Assembly (NCBI GenBank): GCA_964016885.1
Contig: OZ024748.1
Coordinates: 33,171,990-33,235,989, forward strand
Reading direction: 5' to 3'
DNA: 64,000 nt
Source of the DNA: Eledone cirrhosa
Lineage: Eukaryota; Mollusca; Cephalopoda; Octopoda; Eledonidae
Made by a program: the position numbers and the translations under genes. Below the pieces are notes generated by a model. That model was not told where the DNA came from and did not search any database. It worked only from the letters and a program-made list of their open reading frames with translations. Of the stretch, positions 1 through 13,446 are shown in pieces (position 1 is the stretch's first letter; each line of letters begins with the position of its first letter).

Positions 1-3000
1 CCACCCAATCTACCCTGTAAGGTGCTTGTGATGGTGACATGAGAAATACCACCCAGTGCTCCGTGTAAGGTGGTTGTGATGGTGACATAAGAAATACCAC
101 CCAGTCCACCCTATAAGGTCGTTGTGCTGGTGACAAGAGAAATACCACCCAGTCCACCCCGTAAGTTTGTTGTGTTGATGACATGAGAAATACACCCAGT
201 CCACCCTGTAAGGTGGTTATGTTGTTGCCATGAGAAATATCACCCAATCAACCCTGTAAGGTGGTTATGTTGGTGACATGAGAAATCCCACCCAGTCTAC
301 CTTGTAAGTTGGTTATTGTGTTGACATGAGAAATATCACACAGTCCACACTCTAAGGTGGTTGTGTTGGTGACATGAGAAGTGCCACCCAGTGCACCCTG
401 TAAAGTGGTTGTTTTGTTTATATGAGAAATACCACCCAATCCACTCTGTAAGGAGGTTATGTTGTTGACATGAGAAATACCACCCAGTCTACCCTGTAAG
501 TTGTTTATGGTGTTGACATGAGAAATAACACCCAGTCCACCCTGTAAGGTGGTCGTGTTGTTGACATGAGAAATACCACCCAGTCTAGCGTGTAAGGTGG
601 CTGAGTTGTTGACATGAGAAATACCACACAGTCTAACCTGTAAGGTGGTTGTGCTGGTGACATGAGAAATACCATCCAGTCCTCCGTGTAAGGTGGTTGT
701 GATGGTGACATGAGAAATACCACCCAGTCTACCCTGTAAGGTGATTGTGTTGTTGATATGAGAAATATCACCCAGTCCACCCTGTAAGGTGGTTGTGTTG
801 GTGACTTGAGAAATACCACCCAGCCTACCTCGTAAGCTCGTTATTGTGTTAGCATGAGAAATACCACCCAGCCTACCCTGTAAGGTGGTTGTGTTGTAGA
901 TATGAGAAATACCACCCAGTCCACCCTGTAAGGTGGTTGTGCTGGTTACTTGAGAAATACCACCCAGTCTACCTCGTAAGTTCGTTATTGTGTTAACATG
1001 AGAAATACCACCCAGCCTACCCTGTAAGGTGGTTGTGTTGTAGATATGAGAAATACCACCCAGTCCACCCTGTAAGGTGGTTGTGTTGTTAACATGAGAA
1101 ATACCACCCTGTCAAACCTGTAAGGGGGTTCTGTTGGTGACATGATAAATACCACTCAGTTAATCCTGTAAGGTGGTTGTGTTGTTGACATGAGAAATAC
1201 CCCCCAGTCTACCCTGTAATGGTGGTTATGTTGGTGACATGAGAAATAGCACCCAGTCTAGCCTGTAAGATGGTTCAGTTGTTGACATGAGAAATACCAC
1301 ACAGTCTAACCTGTAAGGTGGTTGTGCTGGTGACATGAGAAATACCATCCAGTCCTCCGTGTAAGGTGGTTGTGATGGTGACATGAGAAATACCACCCAG
1401 TCTACTCTGTAAGGTGGCTGTGCTGGTGGCTTGAGAAATACCACCCAGTCTACCCTGTAAGGTGGTTGTGTTGTTGACATGTGAAATACCACCCAGTCCA
1501 CCCTGTAGGATGATTGTGTTGTTGACATGAGAAATACCACCCAGCCTACCCTGTAAGGTGGTTGTGTTGTTGACATGAGAAATACCACATAGTCGACCCT
1601 GTAAGGTGGTTGTGCTGGTTACCTGACAAAATACACCCAGTCTATCCTGTAAGGTGTTTGTGCTGGTGGCTTGAGAAATAACACCCAGTCTAGCCAGGAA
1701 GGTGGTTGTGTTGTTGACATGAGAAATCCCACCCAGTCCACCCTGTAAGTTGGTTATGTTGTTGATATGAGAAATACCACCCAGTCCACCCTGTAAGGGG
1801 TTTGTGTTGGGGACATGAGAAATATCACCTAGTCTACCCTGTAAGGTCGTTGTATTGTAGATATGAGAAATACCACCCAATCCACCCTGTAAAGTGGTTA
1901 TGTTGGTGCCATGAGAAATACCACCCAGTGCACCCTGTAAGGTGGTTGTATTGTTTATATGAGAAATACCACCCAATCCACCCTGGGAGGTGTTTATGTT
2001 GTTAACATGAGAAATACCACCCAATCAAACCTGTAAGGGGGTTGTGTTGGTGACATGAGAAATACCACCCAGTGCACCCTGTAAGTTGTTTATGATGTTG
2101 ACATGATAAATATCACCCAGTCTACCTTGTATGGTTGTTATGTTTTTGAGATGGAAATACCACCCAGTCCACCGCGGAAGGTTGTTGTGCTGGTTACCTG
2201 ACAAAATACACCCAGTCTACCATGTCAGATGGTTGTGTTGTTTACATGTGAAATACCACCCATTCCACCCTGTAAGGGATTTGTGATGGTGACATGAGAA
2301 ATAGCACCCAGTCCTCCGTGTAAGGTGGTTGTGATTGGCAAATGAGAAATACCACCCAGCCTAACCTGTAAGGTGGTTGTGCTGTTGACATGAGAAATAC
2401 CACCCAGTCGACCCTGTGCGGTGGTTGTGCTGGTTACCTGACAAAATACACCCAGTCTATCCTGTAAGGTGGTTATGCTGGTGGCATCAGAAATACCATC
2501 CAGTCCACCCTGTAATGTGGTTGGGTTGTTGACATGAGAAATACAACTAACCTGGTTAGACATAGTTGGTTATGTCGGTGACATGAGAAATACCACCCTG
2601 TCTACCCTGTAAGGTGGTTGTGGTGGTGGCTTGAGGAATATCACCCAATCTACCCTGTAAGGTGGTTGTGATGGTGACATGAGAAATACCACCCAGTGCT
2701 CCGTGTAAGGTGGTTGTGATGGTGACTTGAGAAATACCACCCAGCCTACCCTGTAAGGTGGTTGTGTTGTAGATATGAGAAATACCACCCAGTCCAGCCT
2801 CTAAGGTGGTTGTGTTGTTAACATGAGAAATACCACCCAGTCAAACCTGTAAGGGGGTTCTGTTGGTGACATGAGAAATACCACCATTGAACCCTGTAAG
2901 GTGGTTGTGTTGTAGACATGAGAAATACCACCCAGTCCACCCTGTAAGGTGGTTGTGTTGTTGACATGAGAAATATCCCCCAGTCTACCCTGTAATGGTG

Positions 3001-5560
3001 GTTATGCTGGTGACATGAGAAATAGCACCCAGTCTAGCCTGTAAGATGGTTGAGTTGTTGATATTGGAAATACCCCCCAGTCTCACCTGTAAGGTGGTTG
3101 TGTTGCTGACATGAGAAATACCACCCAGTCCACCCTGTAAGGTGGTTGTGTTGTTGGCATGAGAAATACCACCCAGTCCACCCTGTAAGGTGGTTGTGTT
3201 GTTGACATGAGAAATACCATCCAGTCGACCCTGTATGGTGTGTGTGCTGGTTACCTGACAAAATACACCCAGTCTATCCTGTAAGGTGTTTGTGCTGGTG
3301 GCTTGAGAAATAACACCCAGTCTAGCCAGGAAGGTGGTTGTGTTGTTGACATGAGAAGTCCCACCCAGTCCACCCTGTAAGTTGGTTATGTTGTTGATAT
3401 GAGAAATACCACCCAGTCCACCCTGTAAGGGGTTTGTGTTGGGTACATGAGAAATATCACCCAGTCTACCCTGTAAGGTGGTTGTATTGTAGATATGAGA
3501 AATACCAGCCAATCCACCTTGTAAAGTGGTTATGTTGGTGACATGAGAAATACCACCCATTGCACCCTGTAAGGTGGTTGTATTGTTTATATGAGATATA
3601 CCACCCAATCCACCCTGGGAGGTGTTTATGTTGTTAACATGAGAAATACCACCCAGTGCAACCTGTAAGGTGGTTGTGTTGGTGGCATGAGGAATACCAC
3701 CCAGTCTGGCCTGTAAGGTGGTTGTGCTGGTGACATGAGAAATACCACCCAGTCTACCCTGTAAGTTGTTTATGGTGTTGACATGAGAAATAACACCCAG
3801 TCCACCCTGTCAGTTGATTGTGTTGTTGACATCAGAAATACCACCCAGCCTATCCTGTAAGTTTGTTATGTTGTTGACATGAGAAATACCACCCAGTCTA
3901 GCCTGTAAGGTGATTGTGCTGGTGACATGAGAAATACCACCCAGTCCACCATGTAAGGTGGTTCAGATGTTGACATGACAAATACAACCCAGTCCAGCCT
4001 GTAAGGTGATTGTGTTGGTGACATGAGAAGTGCCACCCACTCTACCTTGTAAGTTGGTTATGGTGTTGACATCAGTAATACCACCCAGTCCACCCTGTAA
4101 GGTGGTTGTGTTGGTAACGTGAGAAATAGCACCAAGACTACCCTGTAAGGTGGTTGTGTTGGTGACATGAGAAATACCACCCAGTGCACCCTGTAAGGTG
4201 GTTGTGTTGTTTATATGAGAAATACCACCCAATCCACCATGTAAGGTGGTTATGTTGTAAACATGAGAAATACCACCCAGTCAAACCTGTAAGGGGGTTG
4301 TGTTGGTGACATAAGAAATACCACCTAGTGCACCCTTTAAGGTGGTTGTGTTGAAGATACGAGAAATACCACGCAATCCACCCTGTAAGGTGATTATGTT
4401 GTTGACATGAGAAATACCACCCAGTCCACCCTATGAGGTGGTTGTGTAGGTTACATGAGAAATATCACCCAGTCTACCCTGTAAGGTGGTTATGTTGTTG
4501 AGATGAGAAATACCACCCAGTCCACCCCGTAAGGTTGTTGTGCTGGTTACCTGACAAAATACACCCAGTCTACCCTGTAATGTGATTGTGTTGTTGACAT
4601 GAGAAATACCACCCAGTCCTCCGTGTAAGGTGGTTCGTGATGGGGAAATGAGAAATACCACCCAGCCTACGCTGTAAGGTGGTTGTGTTGTTGGCATGAG
4701 AAATACCACCCAGTCGAGCCTGTAAGGTGGTTGTGCTGGTTACCTGACAAAATAAACCTTATCTAACCTGTAAGCTGGTTGTGCCGGTGGCTTGAGTAAT
4801 ACCACCCAGTCTAGCCTGGAAGGTGGTTCTGCTTGTGACATGAGTAATACCGCCCAGTCTACCCTGGAAGGTCGTTGTGTTCGTAACATGAGAAATACCA
4901 CCCAGTCTACTCTGTAAGTTGATTATGGTGTTGACATGAGAAATACCACCCAGTCTACCCTGTAAGGTGGTTGTGTTGTTGACATAAGAAATACCACCCT
5001 GTCTACCCTGTAAGGTGGTTGTGCTGGTGACATGAGAAATACCACCCTGTCCAGTCTGTAATGTGGTTATATTGTTGACATGAGAAATACCAGCCAGTCT
5101 AACCTTTAAGGTGGTTATGTTGTTGACATGAGAAAGTCCACCCTGTAAGATGGTTGAGTTGTTGACATGAGAAATACCACCCTATACCACCCTGTAAAGT
5201 GGTGTGTTGTTGACATGACAAAATAAACCCTATCTATCCTGTAAGCTGGTTGTGCCGGTGGCTTGAGTAATACCACCCAGTCTAGCCTGGAAGGTGGTTC
5301 TGCTTGTGACATGAAAAATACCGCCCAGTCTACGCTGGAAGGTGGTTGTGTTGGTGACATGAGAAATACCACCCAGTCTACCCTGTAAGTTGGTTATGGT
5401 GTTGACATGAAAAATACCGCCCAGTCTACCCTGGAAGGTCGTTGTGTTCGTAACATGAGAAATACCACCCAGTCTACTCTGTAAGTTGGTTATGGTGTTG
5501 ACATGAGAAATACAACCCAGTCCATCCGGTAAGGTGGTTGTGCTGGTGACATGAGAAATA

Positions 5561-6790
5561 CCACCCAGTCCATTCTGTAAGGTGGTTGTGCCAGTGGCTT
5601 GAGAAATACCACCCAGTCAAGCCTGGAAAGTGGTTGAGCTGGTGACATGAAAAATGCCACCCAGTCTACCCTGGAATGTGGTTGTGTTGGTGACATGAGA
5701 AATACCACCCAGTCTACTCTGTAAGTTGGTTATGGTGTTGACATGAAAAATACTACCCAGTCCACCCTGGAAGGTGGTTGTGTTGGTGACATGAGAAATA
5801 CCACCCAGTCTACCCTGTAAGTTGGTTATGGTGTTGACATGAGAAATACCATCCAGTCCACCCTGTAAGGTGGTTGTGTTGTTCATATGAGAAATACCAC
5901 CCAGTCCAACCTGTAAGGTGGTTATGTTGTTGACATGAGAAATACCACCCAGCCTGCCGTGTAAGGTGGTTTTGTTGTTGACATGAGAAATACCACCCAG
6001 TCTACCCTGGAAGGTGTTTGTGCTGGTTACCTGACAAAATACACCCAGTCTATCCTGAAAGGTGGTTGTGCTGGTGGCTTGAGAAATATCACCCAGTCTA
6101 GCCTTTAAGGTGGTTGTGCTGGTGACATGAGAAATAACACCCAGTCTACCCTGCAAGGTGGTCGTGTTGCTGACATGAGAAATACCACCAAGTCCACCCT
6201 GTAAGGTGGTTATGTTCTTGATATGAGAAATACCAACCAGTCCACCCTGTAAGGTGGTTGTGTTGGTGATATGAGAAATACCACCCAGTCTACTCCGTAA
6301 GTTGTTTATGGTGTTCACATGAGAAATAACACCCAGTCCACCCTGTAAGGTGGTTATGTTGCTGACAAGAGAAATAACACCCAGTACACCCTGTAAGGTG
6401 TTTGTGTTGTTGACATAAGAAATACCACCCAGTCTACCCTGTAAGGTGGTTGTTCTGGTGACATGAGAAATACCACCCATTCTACTCTGAATGGAGGTTG
6501 TGTTGTTGATATAAGATATACCACCAAGTCCACCCTGTAAGGTGGTTATGTTGTTGATATGAGAAATACCACCCAGTGAACCCTGTAAGCGGGTTGTGCT
6601 GGTGACATGAGAAATACCACCCAGTCTACCCTGTAAGGTGGTTGTATTGGTGACAAGAGAAATACAACCCAGTCTACCCTGTAAGTTGTTTATGGTGTTA
6701 ACATGAGAAATAACACCCAGTCCACCCTGTAAGGTGGTTGTGTTGTTGACATGAGAAATACCACCCAGCCTATCCTGTAAGGTTGTTTTG
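5561..6790 (+). repeat. Higher-order repeat copy A inside the 48-bp array
   Basis: This block of about 25 units reappears almost unchanged at about 9168-10445. The offset between the two grows from 3607 at the left end to 3655 at the right end, exactly one extra 48-bp unit in the second copy. Diagnostic variant units occur in the same order in both, for example units with GTCAAGCCTGGAAAG and GAACCCTGTAAGCGGG. It marks segmental duplication within the array. Confidence 0.85.
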
Positions 6791-9167
6791 TTGTTGACAT
6801 GAGAAATACCACCCACTCTAGGCTGTAAGGTGGTTGTGCTGGTGACATGAGAAATACCACCCTGTCCACCCTGTAAGGTGGTTATGTTGTTGGTATGAGG
6901 AATACCACCCTGTCCACCCTGTAAGGGGATTGTGTTGGTGACATGAAAAGTACCACCCACTCTACCTTGTAAGTTGGTTATGGTGTTGATATCAGAAATA
7001 CCACCCAGTCCACTCTGTAAGTAGTTGTGTTGGTAACATGAGAAATACCACCCTATACCACCCTGTAAAGTGGTGTGTTGGTGACATGAGAAATACCACC
7101 CAGTGCACCCTGTAAGGTGGTTTTGTCGTTTATATGAGAAATACCACCCAATCTACCCTGTAAGGTGGTTATGTTGTTAACATGAGGAATACCACCCAGT
7201 CAAACCTGTAAGGGGGTTGTGTTGGTGACATGAGAAATACCACCCAGTCCACCCCGTAAGGTTGTTGTGCTGGTTACCTGACAAAATACACCCAGTCTAC
7301 CCTGTAATGTGGTTGTGCTGGTGGCTTGAGAAATACTACCCAGTCTACCCTGTAAGGTGGTTGTGTTGTTGACATGAGAAATACGACCCAGTCCACCCTG
7401 TAAGGTGATTGTGTTTTTGACATGAGAAATACCACCCAGTCCACCCTGTAAGGGGGTTGTGATGGTGACATGAGAAATACCACCCAGTTCTCCGTGTATG
7501 GTGGTTCGTGATGGGGAAATGAGAAATAACACCCAGCCTACCCTGTAAGGTGGTTGTTTTGTTGACATGAGAAATACCACCCAGTCGAGCCATTAAGGTG
7601 GTTGTGCTGGTTACCTGACAAAATAAACACTATCTATCCTGTAAGGTGGTTGTGCCGGTGGCTTGAGAAATACCACCCAGTCTAGCCTGGGAGGTGGTTG
7701 TGCTGGTGACATGAAAAATACCACCCAGTCTACGCTGGAAGGTGGTTGTGTTGGTGACATCAGAAAGACCACCCAGTCTACTCTGTAAGTTGGTTATGGT
7801 GTTGACATGAAAAATACCACCCAGTCTACCCTGGAAGGTGGTTGTGTTGGTGACATGAGAAATACCACCCAGTCTACCCTGTAAGTTGGTTATGGTGTTG
7901 ACATGAGAAATACCACCCAGTCCACCCTGTAAGGTGGTTGTGTTGGTGACATGAGAAATACCACCCAGTCTACTCTGTAAGTTGGTTATGGTGTTGACAT
8001 GAGAAATACAACCCAGTGCACCCTGTAAGGTGGTTGTGTTGTTCATATGAGAAATACCACCCAGTCCAACCTGTAAGGTGGTTATGTTGTTGACATGAGA
8101 AATACTACCCAGCCTGCCGTGTAAGGTGGTTTTGTTGTTGACATGAGAAATTACACCCACTCTACCCTGTAAGGTGTTTGTGCTGGTTACCTGACAAAAT
8201 ACACCCAGTCTATCCTGAAAGGTGGTTGTGCTGGTGGCTTGAAAAATACCACCCAGTCTAGCCGTTAAGGTGGTTGTGCTGGTGACATGAGAAATAACAC
8301 TGACAAAATACGACCTAGTCCACCCTGTAAGATGGTTGAATTGTTGACATGAGAAATACCACCCTGTCCAATCTGTATTGTGGTTATATTGTTGATATGA
8401 CAAATACCACCCAGTCCACCCTGTAAGATGGTTGAGTTGTTGACATGAGAAATACTACACAGTCTACACTGTAAGGTGGTTGTGCTGGAGGCTTGAGAAA
8501 TACCACCCAGTCTACACTGTAGGTTTTGTTGACATGAGAAATACCACCCAGTCCACCCTGTAAGGTGGTTATGTTGTTGGCATGAGAAATACCACCCAGC
8601 TTGCCCTGTTAGGTGGTTGTGTTGTTGACATGAGAAATACCATCCAGTCGACCGTGTAAGGTGGTTGTGCTGGTTACCTGACAAAATACACGCTGACTAT
8701 CCTGAAAGGTGGTTGTGCTGGTGGCTTGAGAAATACCACCCAGTCTAGCCTGTAAGATGGTTGTGCTGATGGCATGAGAAATACCACCCAGTCTACCCTG
8801 GAAGGTGGTCGTGTTGTTGACATGAGAAATACCACCCAGTCCACCCTGTAAGGTGGTTATGTTGTTGTTATGAGAAATAGCACCAAGACCACCCTGTAAG
8901 GTGGTTGTGTTGGTGACATGAGAAATACCACCCAGTCTACCCTGTAAGTTGTTTATGGTGTTCACATGAGAAATAACACCCAGTCCACCCTGTAAGGTGG
9001 TTATGTTGCTGACATGAGAAATAACAACCAGTTCACCCTGTAAGTTGGTTGTGCTGTTGACATGAGAAATACCACCCTGTCTACCCTGTAAGGTGGTTGT
9101 GCTGGTGACATGAGAAATACCACCCTGTCCAATCTGTAATGTGGTTATGTTGTTGACATGAGAAATA

Positions 9168-10445
9168 CCACCCAGTCCATTCTGTAAGGTGGTTGTGCCA
9201 GTGGCTTGAGAAATACCACCCAGTCAAGCCTGGAAAGTGGTTGAGCTGGTGACATGAAAAATGCCACCCAGTCTACCCTGGAATGTGGTTGTGTTGGTGA
9301 CATGAGAAATACCACCCAGTCTACTCTGTAAGTTGGTTATGGTGTTGACATGAAAAATACTACCCAGTCTACCCTGGAAGGTGGTTGTGTTGGTGACATG
9401 AGAAATACCACCCAGTCTACCCTGTAAGTTGGTTATGGTGTTGACATGAGAAATACCACCCAGTCCACCCTGTAAGGTGGTTGTGTTGTTCATATGAGAA
9501 ATACCACCCAGTCCAACCTGTAAGGTGGTTATGTTGTTGACATGAGAAATACCACCCAGCCTGCCGTGTAAGGTGGTTTTGTTGTTGACATGAGAAATAC
9601 CACCCAGTCTACCCTGGAAGGTGTTTGTGCTGGTTACCTGACAAAATACACCCAGTCTATCCTGAAAGGTGGTTGTGCTGGTGGCTTGAGAAATATCACC
9701 CAGTCTAGCCTTTAAGGTGGTTGTGCTGGTGACATGAGAAATAACACCCAGTCTACCCTGCAAGGTGGTCGTGTTGCTGACATGAGAAATACCACCAAGT
9801 CCACCCTGTAAGGTGGTTATGTTCTTGATATGAGAAATACCAACCAGTCCACCCTGTAAGGTGGTTATATTCTTGATATGAGAAATATCACCCAGTCCAC
9901 CCTGTAAGGTGGTTGTGTTGGTGATATGAGAAATACCACCCAGTCTACTCCGTAAGTTGTTTATGGTGTTCACATGAGAAATAACACCCAGTCCACCCTG
10001 TAAGGTGGTTATGTTGCTGACAAGAGAAATAACACTCAGTACACCCTGTAAGGTGTTTGTGTTGTTGACATAAGAAATACCACCCAGTCTACCCTGTAAG
10101 GTGGTTGTTCTGGTGACATGAGAAATACCACCCATTCAACTCTGAATGGAGGTTGTGTTGTTGATATAAGATATACCACCAAGTCCACCCTGTAAGGTGG
10201 TTATGTTGTTGATATGAGAAATACCACCCAGTGAACCCTGTAAGCGGGTTGTGCTGGTGACATGAGAAATACCACCCAGTCTACCCTGTAAGGTGGTTGT
10301 ATTGGTGACAAGAGAAATACAACCCAGTCTACCCTGTAAGTTGTTTATGGTGTTAACATGAGAAATAACACCCAGTCCACCCTGTAAGGTGGTTGTGTTG
10401 TTGACATGAGAAATACCACCCAGCCTATCCTGTAAGGTTGTTGTG
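9168..10445 (+). repeat. Higher-order repeat copy B inside the 48-bp array
   Basis: Second copy of the block at 5561-6790, with one additional 48-bp unit near 9850-9900 (the unit with GTTATATTCTTGATATGAG). A partial and more diverged third relative lies around 7700-8290, and a separate duplicated block links about 1600-2040 with about 3230-3660. Confidence 0.8.
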
Positions 10446-13080
10446 TTGGTGACATGAGAAATACCACCCAGTCTACGCTGTAAGTTGGTTATGGTGTTGA
10501 CATGAGAAATACCAACCAGTCTACCCTGTAAGGTGGTTGTGTTGGTGATATGAAAATACAACCTAGTCCATCCTGTAATGTGTTTGTGTTGGTGACATGA
10601 GAAATACCACCCAGTGCACCCTGTAAGGTGGTTGTGTTATTCATATGAGAAATACCACCCAGTCGACCCTGTAAGGTGGTTATGTTGCTGACATGAGAAA
10701 TACCACCCAGTCTACACTGTAAGGTGTTTGTGCTGGTTACCTGACAAAATACCACACAGTCCACCCTGTCAGGTGGTTGTGTTGCTGACATGAGAAATAC
10801 CCCCCAGTCTACCCTGTAAGGGGGTTATGTTGTTGACATGAGAAATACACCCAGTCTACCCTGTAAGATTGTTGTGTTGTTGACATGAGAAATACCACCC
10901 AGTCTACCATGAAAGGTGGGCGAGATGGTGACATGATAAATACCACCCCGTCCACCCTGTAAGGTGGTTGTTCTGGTGACATGAGGAATACCACCCAGTC
11001 TACCCTGTAAGGTGGTTGTGATGGTTACATGAGAAATACCACCAAGTCTACACTGTAAGGTGGTTGTGATGGTTACATGAGAAATACCACCCAGTCTACC
11101 CTGTAAGGTGGTTGTGATGGTTACATGAGAAATACCACCAAGTCTACCCTGTAAGGTGGTTGCGTTGGTGACATGAGAAATGCCACCCCTTTCACCCTGT
11201 AAGGTTGTTGTTCTGGTGACATGAGAAATACCACCCAGTCTTCCCTGTAACGTGGTTATGTTGTTGACATGAGAAATACCACCCCGTCCACCCTGTAAGG
11301 TGGTTGTTCTGTTGACATGAGGAATACCACCCAGTCTACCCTGTCAGGTGGTTATGATGGTGACATGAGAAATACCACCCAGTCCACCCTGTAATGTGGT
11401 TGTGCTAGCGGCTTGAGAAATACCACCCAGTCTACACTGTAAGGTGGTTGTGTTGGTTACATGAGAAATACCATCCAGTCCACACTGTAAGGTGTTTGTG
11501 ATGTTGACATGAGAAATACCACCCAGTCTACCCTGTAAGGTTGTTATGTTGTTGACATCAGAAATACCACCCAGTCTACCCTGTAAGATAGGTGTGATGG
11601 TGAAATGAGAAATATCACCCAGTCTACCCTATAAGGTGGTTGTGTTGTTGCCATGAGAAATACCACCCAGTCTTCCCTGTAACGTGGTTGTGTTGTTGAC
11701 ATGAGAAATACCACCCAGTCCACCCTATGAGGTGGTTGTGTTGGTTACATGAGAAATACTACCCAGTCTACCCTGTAAGGTGGTTGTGTTGTTGACATGA
11801 GAAATACCACCCAGTCCACCCTGTAGGCTGATTGTGCTGTTGACATGAGAAATACCACCCAGTCCACCCTGTAAGGGGGTTGTGATGGTGACATGAGAAA
11901 TACCACCCAGTCCTCCGTGTAAGGTGGTTCGTGATGGGGAAATGAGAAATACCACCCAGCCTACCCTGTAAGGTGGTTGTGTTGTTGACATGAGAAATAC
12001 CACCCAGTCGAGCCTGTAAGGTGGTTGTGCTGGTTACTTGAAAAATAAACCCTGTCCATCCTGTAAGGTGGTTGTGCCGGTGGCTTGAGAAATACCACCC
12101 AGTCTAGCCTGGAAGGTGGTTGTGCAGGTGACATGAAAAATACTACCCTGTCTACCCTGGAAGGTGGTTGTGTTGTTGACATGAGAAATACCACCCAGTC
12201 TACTCTGTAAGTTGGTTATGGTGTTGACATGAGAAATACCACCCAGTCCACCCTGTAAGGTGGTTGTGTTGGTGATATTAAAAATACAACCCACTCCACC
12301 CTGTAAGGTGTTTGTGATGGTTACATGAGAAATACCACCAAGTCTACCCTGTAAGGTGGTTGCGTTGGTGACATGAGAAATGCCACCCCGTCCACCCTGT
12401 AAGGTGGTTGTTCTGGTGACATGAGGAATACCACCCAGTCTACCCTGTCAGGTGGTTATGATGGTGACATGAGAAATACCACCCAGTCTACCCTGTAAGG
12501 TTGTTATGTTGTTGACATCAGAAATACCACCCAGTCTACCCTGTAAGATGGGTGTGATGGTGAAATGAGAAATACCACCCAGTCTACCCTGTAAGGTGGT
12601 TGTGTTGTTGACATAAGAAATACCACCCAGTCCACCCTATAAGGTGGTTGTGCTGGTGACATGAGAAATACCACCCAGTCTACCCTGTTAGGTGTTTATG
12701 ATGGTAACATGAGAAATACCACCAAGTCCACCCTGTAAGGTGGTTGTGCTGGTGACAAAGAGAAATACCACCCAGTCCACCCTGTAATATGGTTGTGCTG
12801 GCGGCTTGCGAAATACCACCCAGTCTACACTGTAAGGTGGTTGTTCTGGTGACATGAGGAATACCACCCACTCTACTCTGTAAGGTGGTTATGATGGTAA
12901 CATGAGAAATACCAGCAAGTCTACCCTGTAAGGTGGTTGTGCTGGTGACATGAGAAATACCACCCAGTCCACCCTGTAAGCTGGTAGTGCTGGTGGCTTG
13001 AGAAATACACACCCAGTCTACCTTGTAAGGGGGTTGTGCTGGTGACAAGAGAAATACCACCCAGTCTACCTTGTAAGGGC

Positions 13081-13285
13081 CTTATGATGGTTATACGAAT
13101 AAAAGCAGCCATTCCACACTTGAGTGTGGTTGGTATCAAGAAGGGCATCCAGCCTTAGAAACCAAACCAAAATAACGTGACAACCTGTATAACCCATGCC
13201 TCATAACGTGACAAGCTGTATAACCCATGCAGGTGTGATAAATCTAACGTTAAATGATAATGTTGATGATGATGATGATATTTAT
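13081..13285 (+). mobile_element. SINE/LINE 3' tail at the array edge
   Basis: The last degenerate 48-bp unit (CCACACTTGAGTGTGG, TTGGTATCAAG) leads into AAGGGCATCCAGCC, GAAACC, TAACCCATGC and ACGTTAAATGATAATG, then a GAT repeat. The same order of motifs ends the LINE tails at 31.7-32.1 kb and 35.9-36.1 kb in this window. It therefore looks like the authentic 3' end of the element from which the array expanded. About 30 bp (ATAACGTGACAA, TGTATAACCCATGC) is duplicated inside it. Confidence 0.8.
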
Positions 13286-13446
13286 AAACAAACGTAATGT
13301 AGTAAACTACTAAGAGAGATAACTTCGTTTGCTCAATTTAAATCTATGTTATTATGATTGAGCAAAACTATCATAAAAGTTGTTCCAGCCGTGACTATCA
13401 TGTTTATTTATATACATTGATATATATATATATATATATATATATA
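13286..13446. repeat. AT-rich spacer ending in a TA microsatellite
   Basis: No gene is seen. The end, about 13419-13446, is a TA dinucleotide run that abuts the next dispersed element. Confidence 0.6.

Larger units (their letters stand above)
1..13080 (+). repeat. Giant 48-bp minisatellite array (about 270 copies)
   Basis: The whole stretch is head-to-tail copies of a unit close to 48 bp. The core on the plus strand reads GACATGAGAAATACCACCCA, then GTCYACCCTGTAAGGTGG, then TTGTGTTG. Copies differ by scattered substitutions and a few 1-3 base indels. Variant classes recur, for example units with GGTGGCTTGAGAAATA or GGTTACCTGACAAAATA. Each unit carries a small inverted pair, CCACC and GGTGG, around CTGTAA. 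Because 48 is divisible by three, long open frames exist in several minus-strand frames (16-residue period such as GGISHVNNTTTLQGRL). This is a consequence of the period and not evidence of coding. The left end lies outside the window. The right end passes into a SINE/LINE 3' tail at about 13081. Confidence 0.95.

Noticed and set aside
1..13080. Long open frames (up to 447 codons) as a repetitive secreted or structural protein gene
   Set aside because: Several minus-strand frames are open at once, which is expected from a 48-bp period. There is no consistent start, no signal peptide, and units vary freely at every position.
1..13080. CRISPR-like array
   Set aside because: Units are contiguous 48-mers without unique spacers, and the host is clearly a metazoan.
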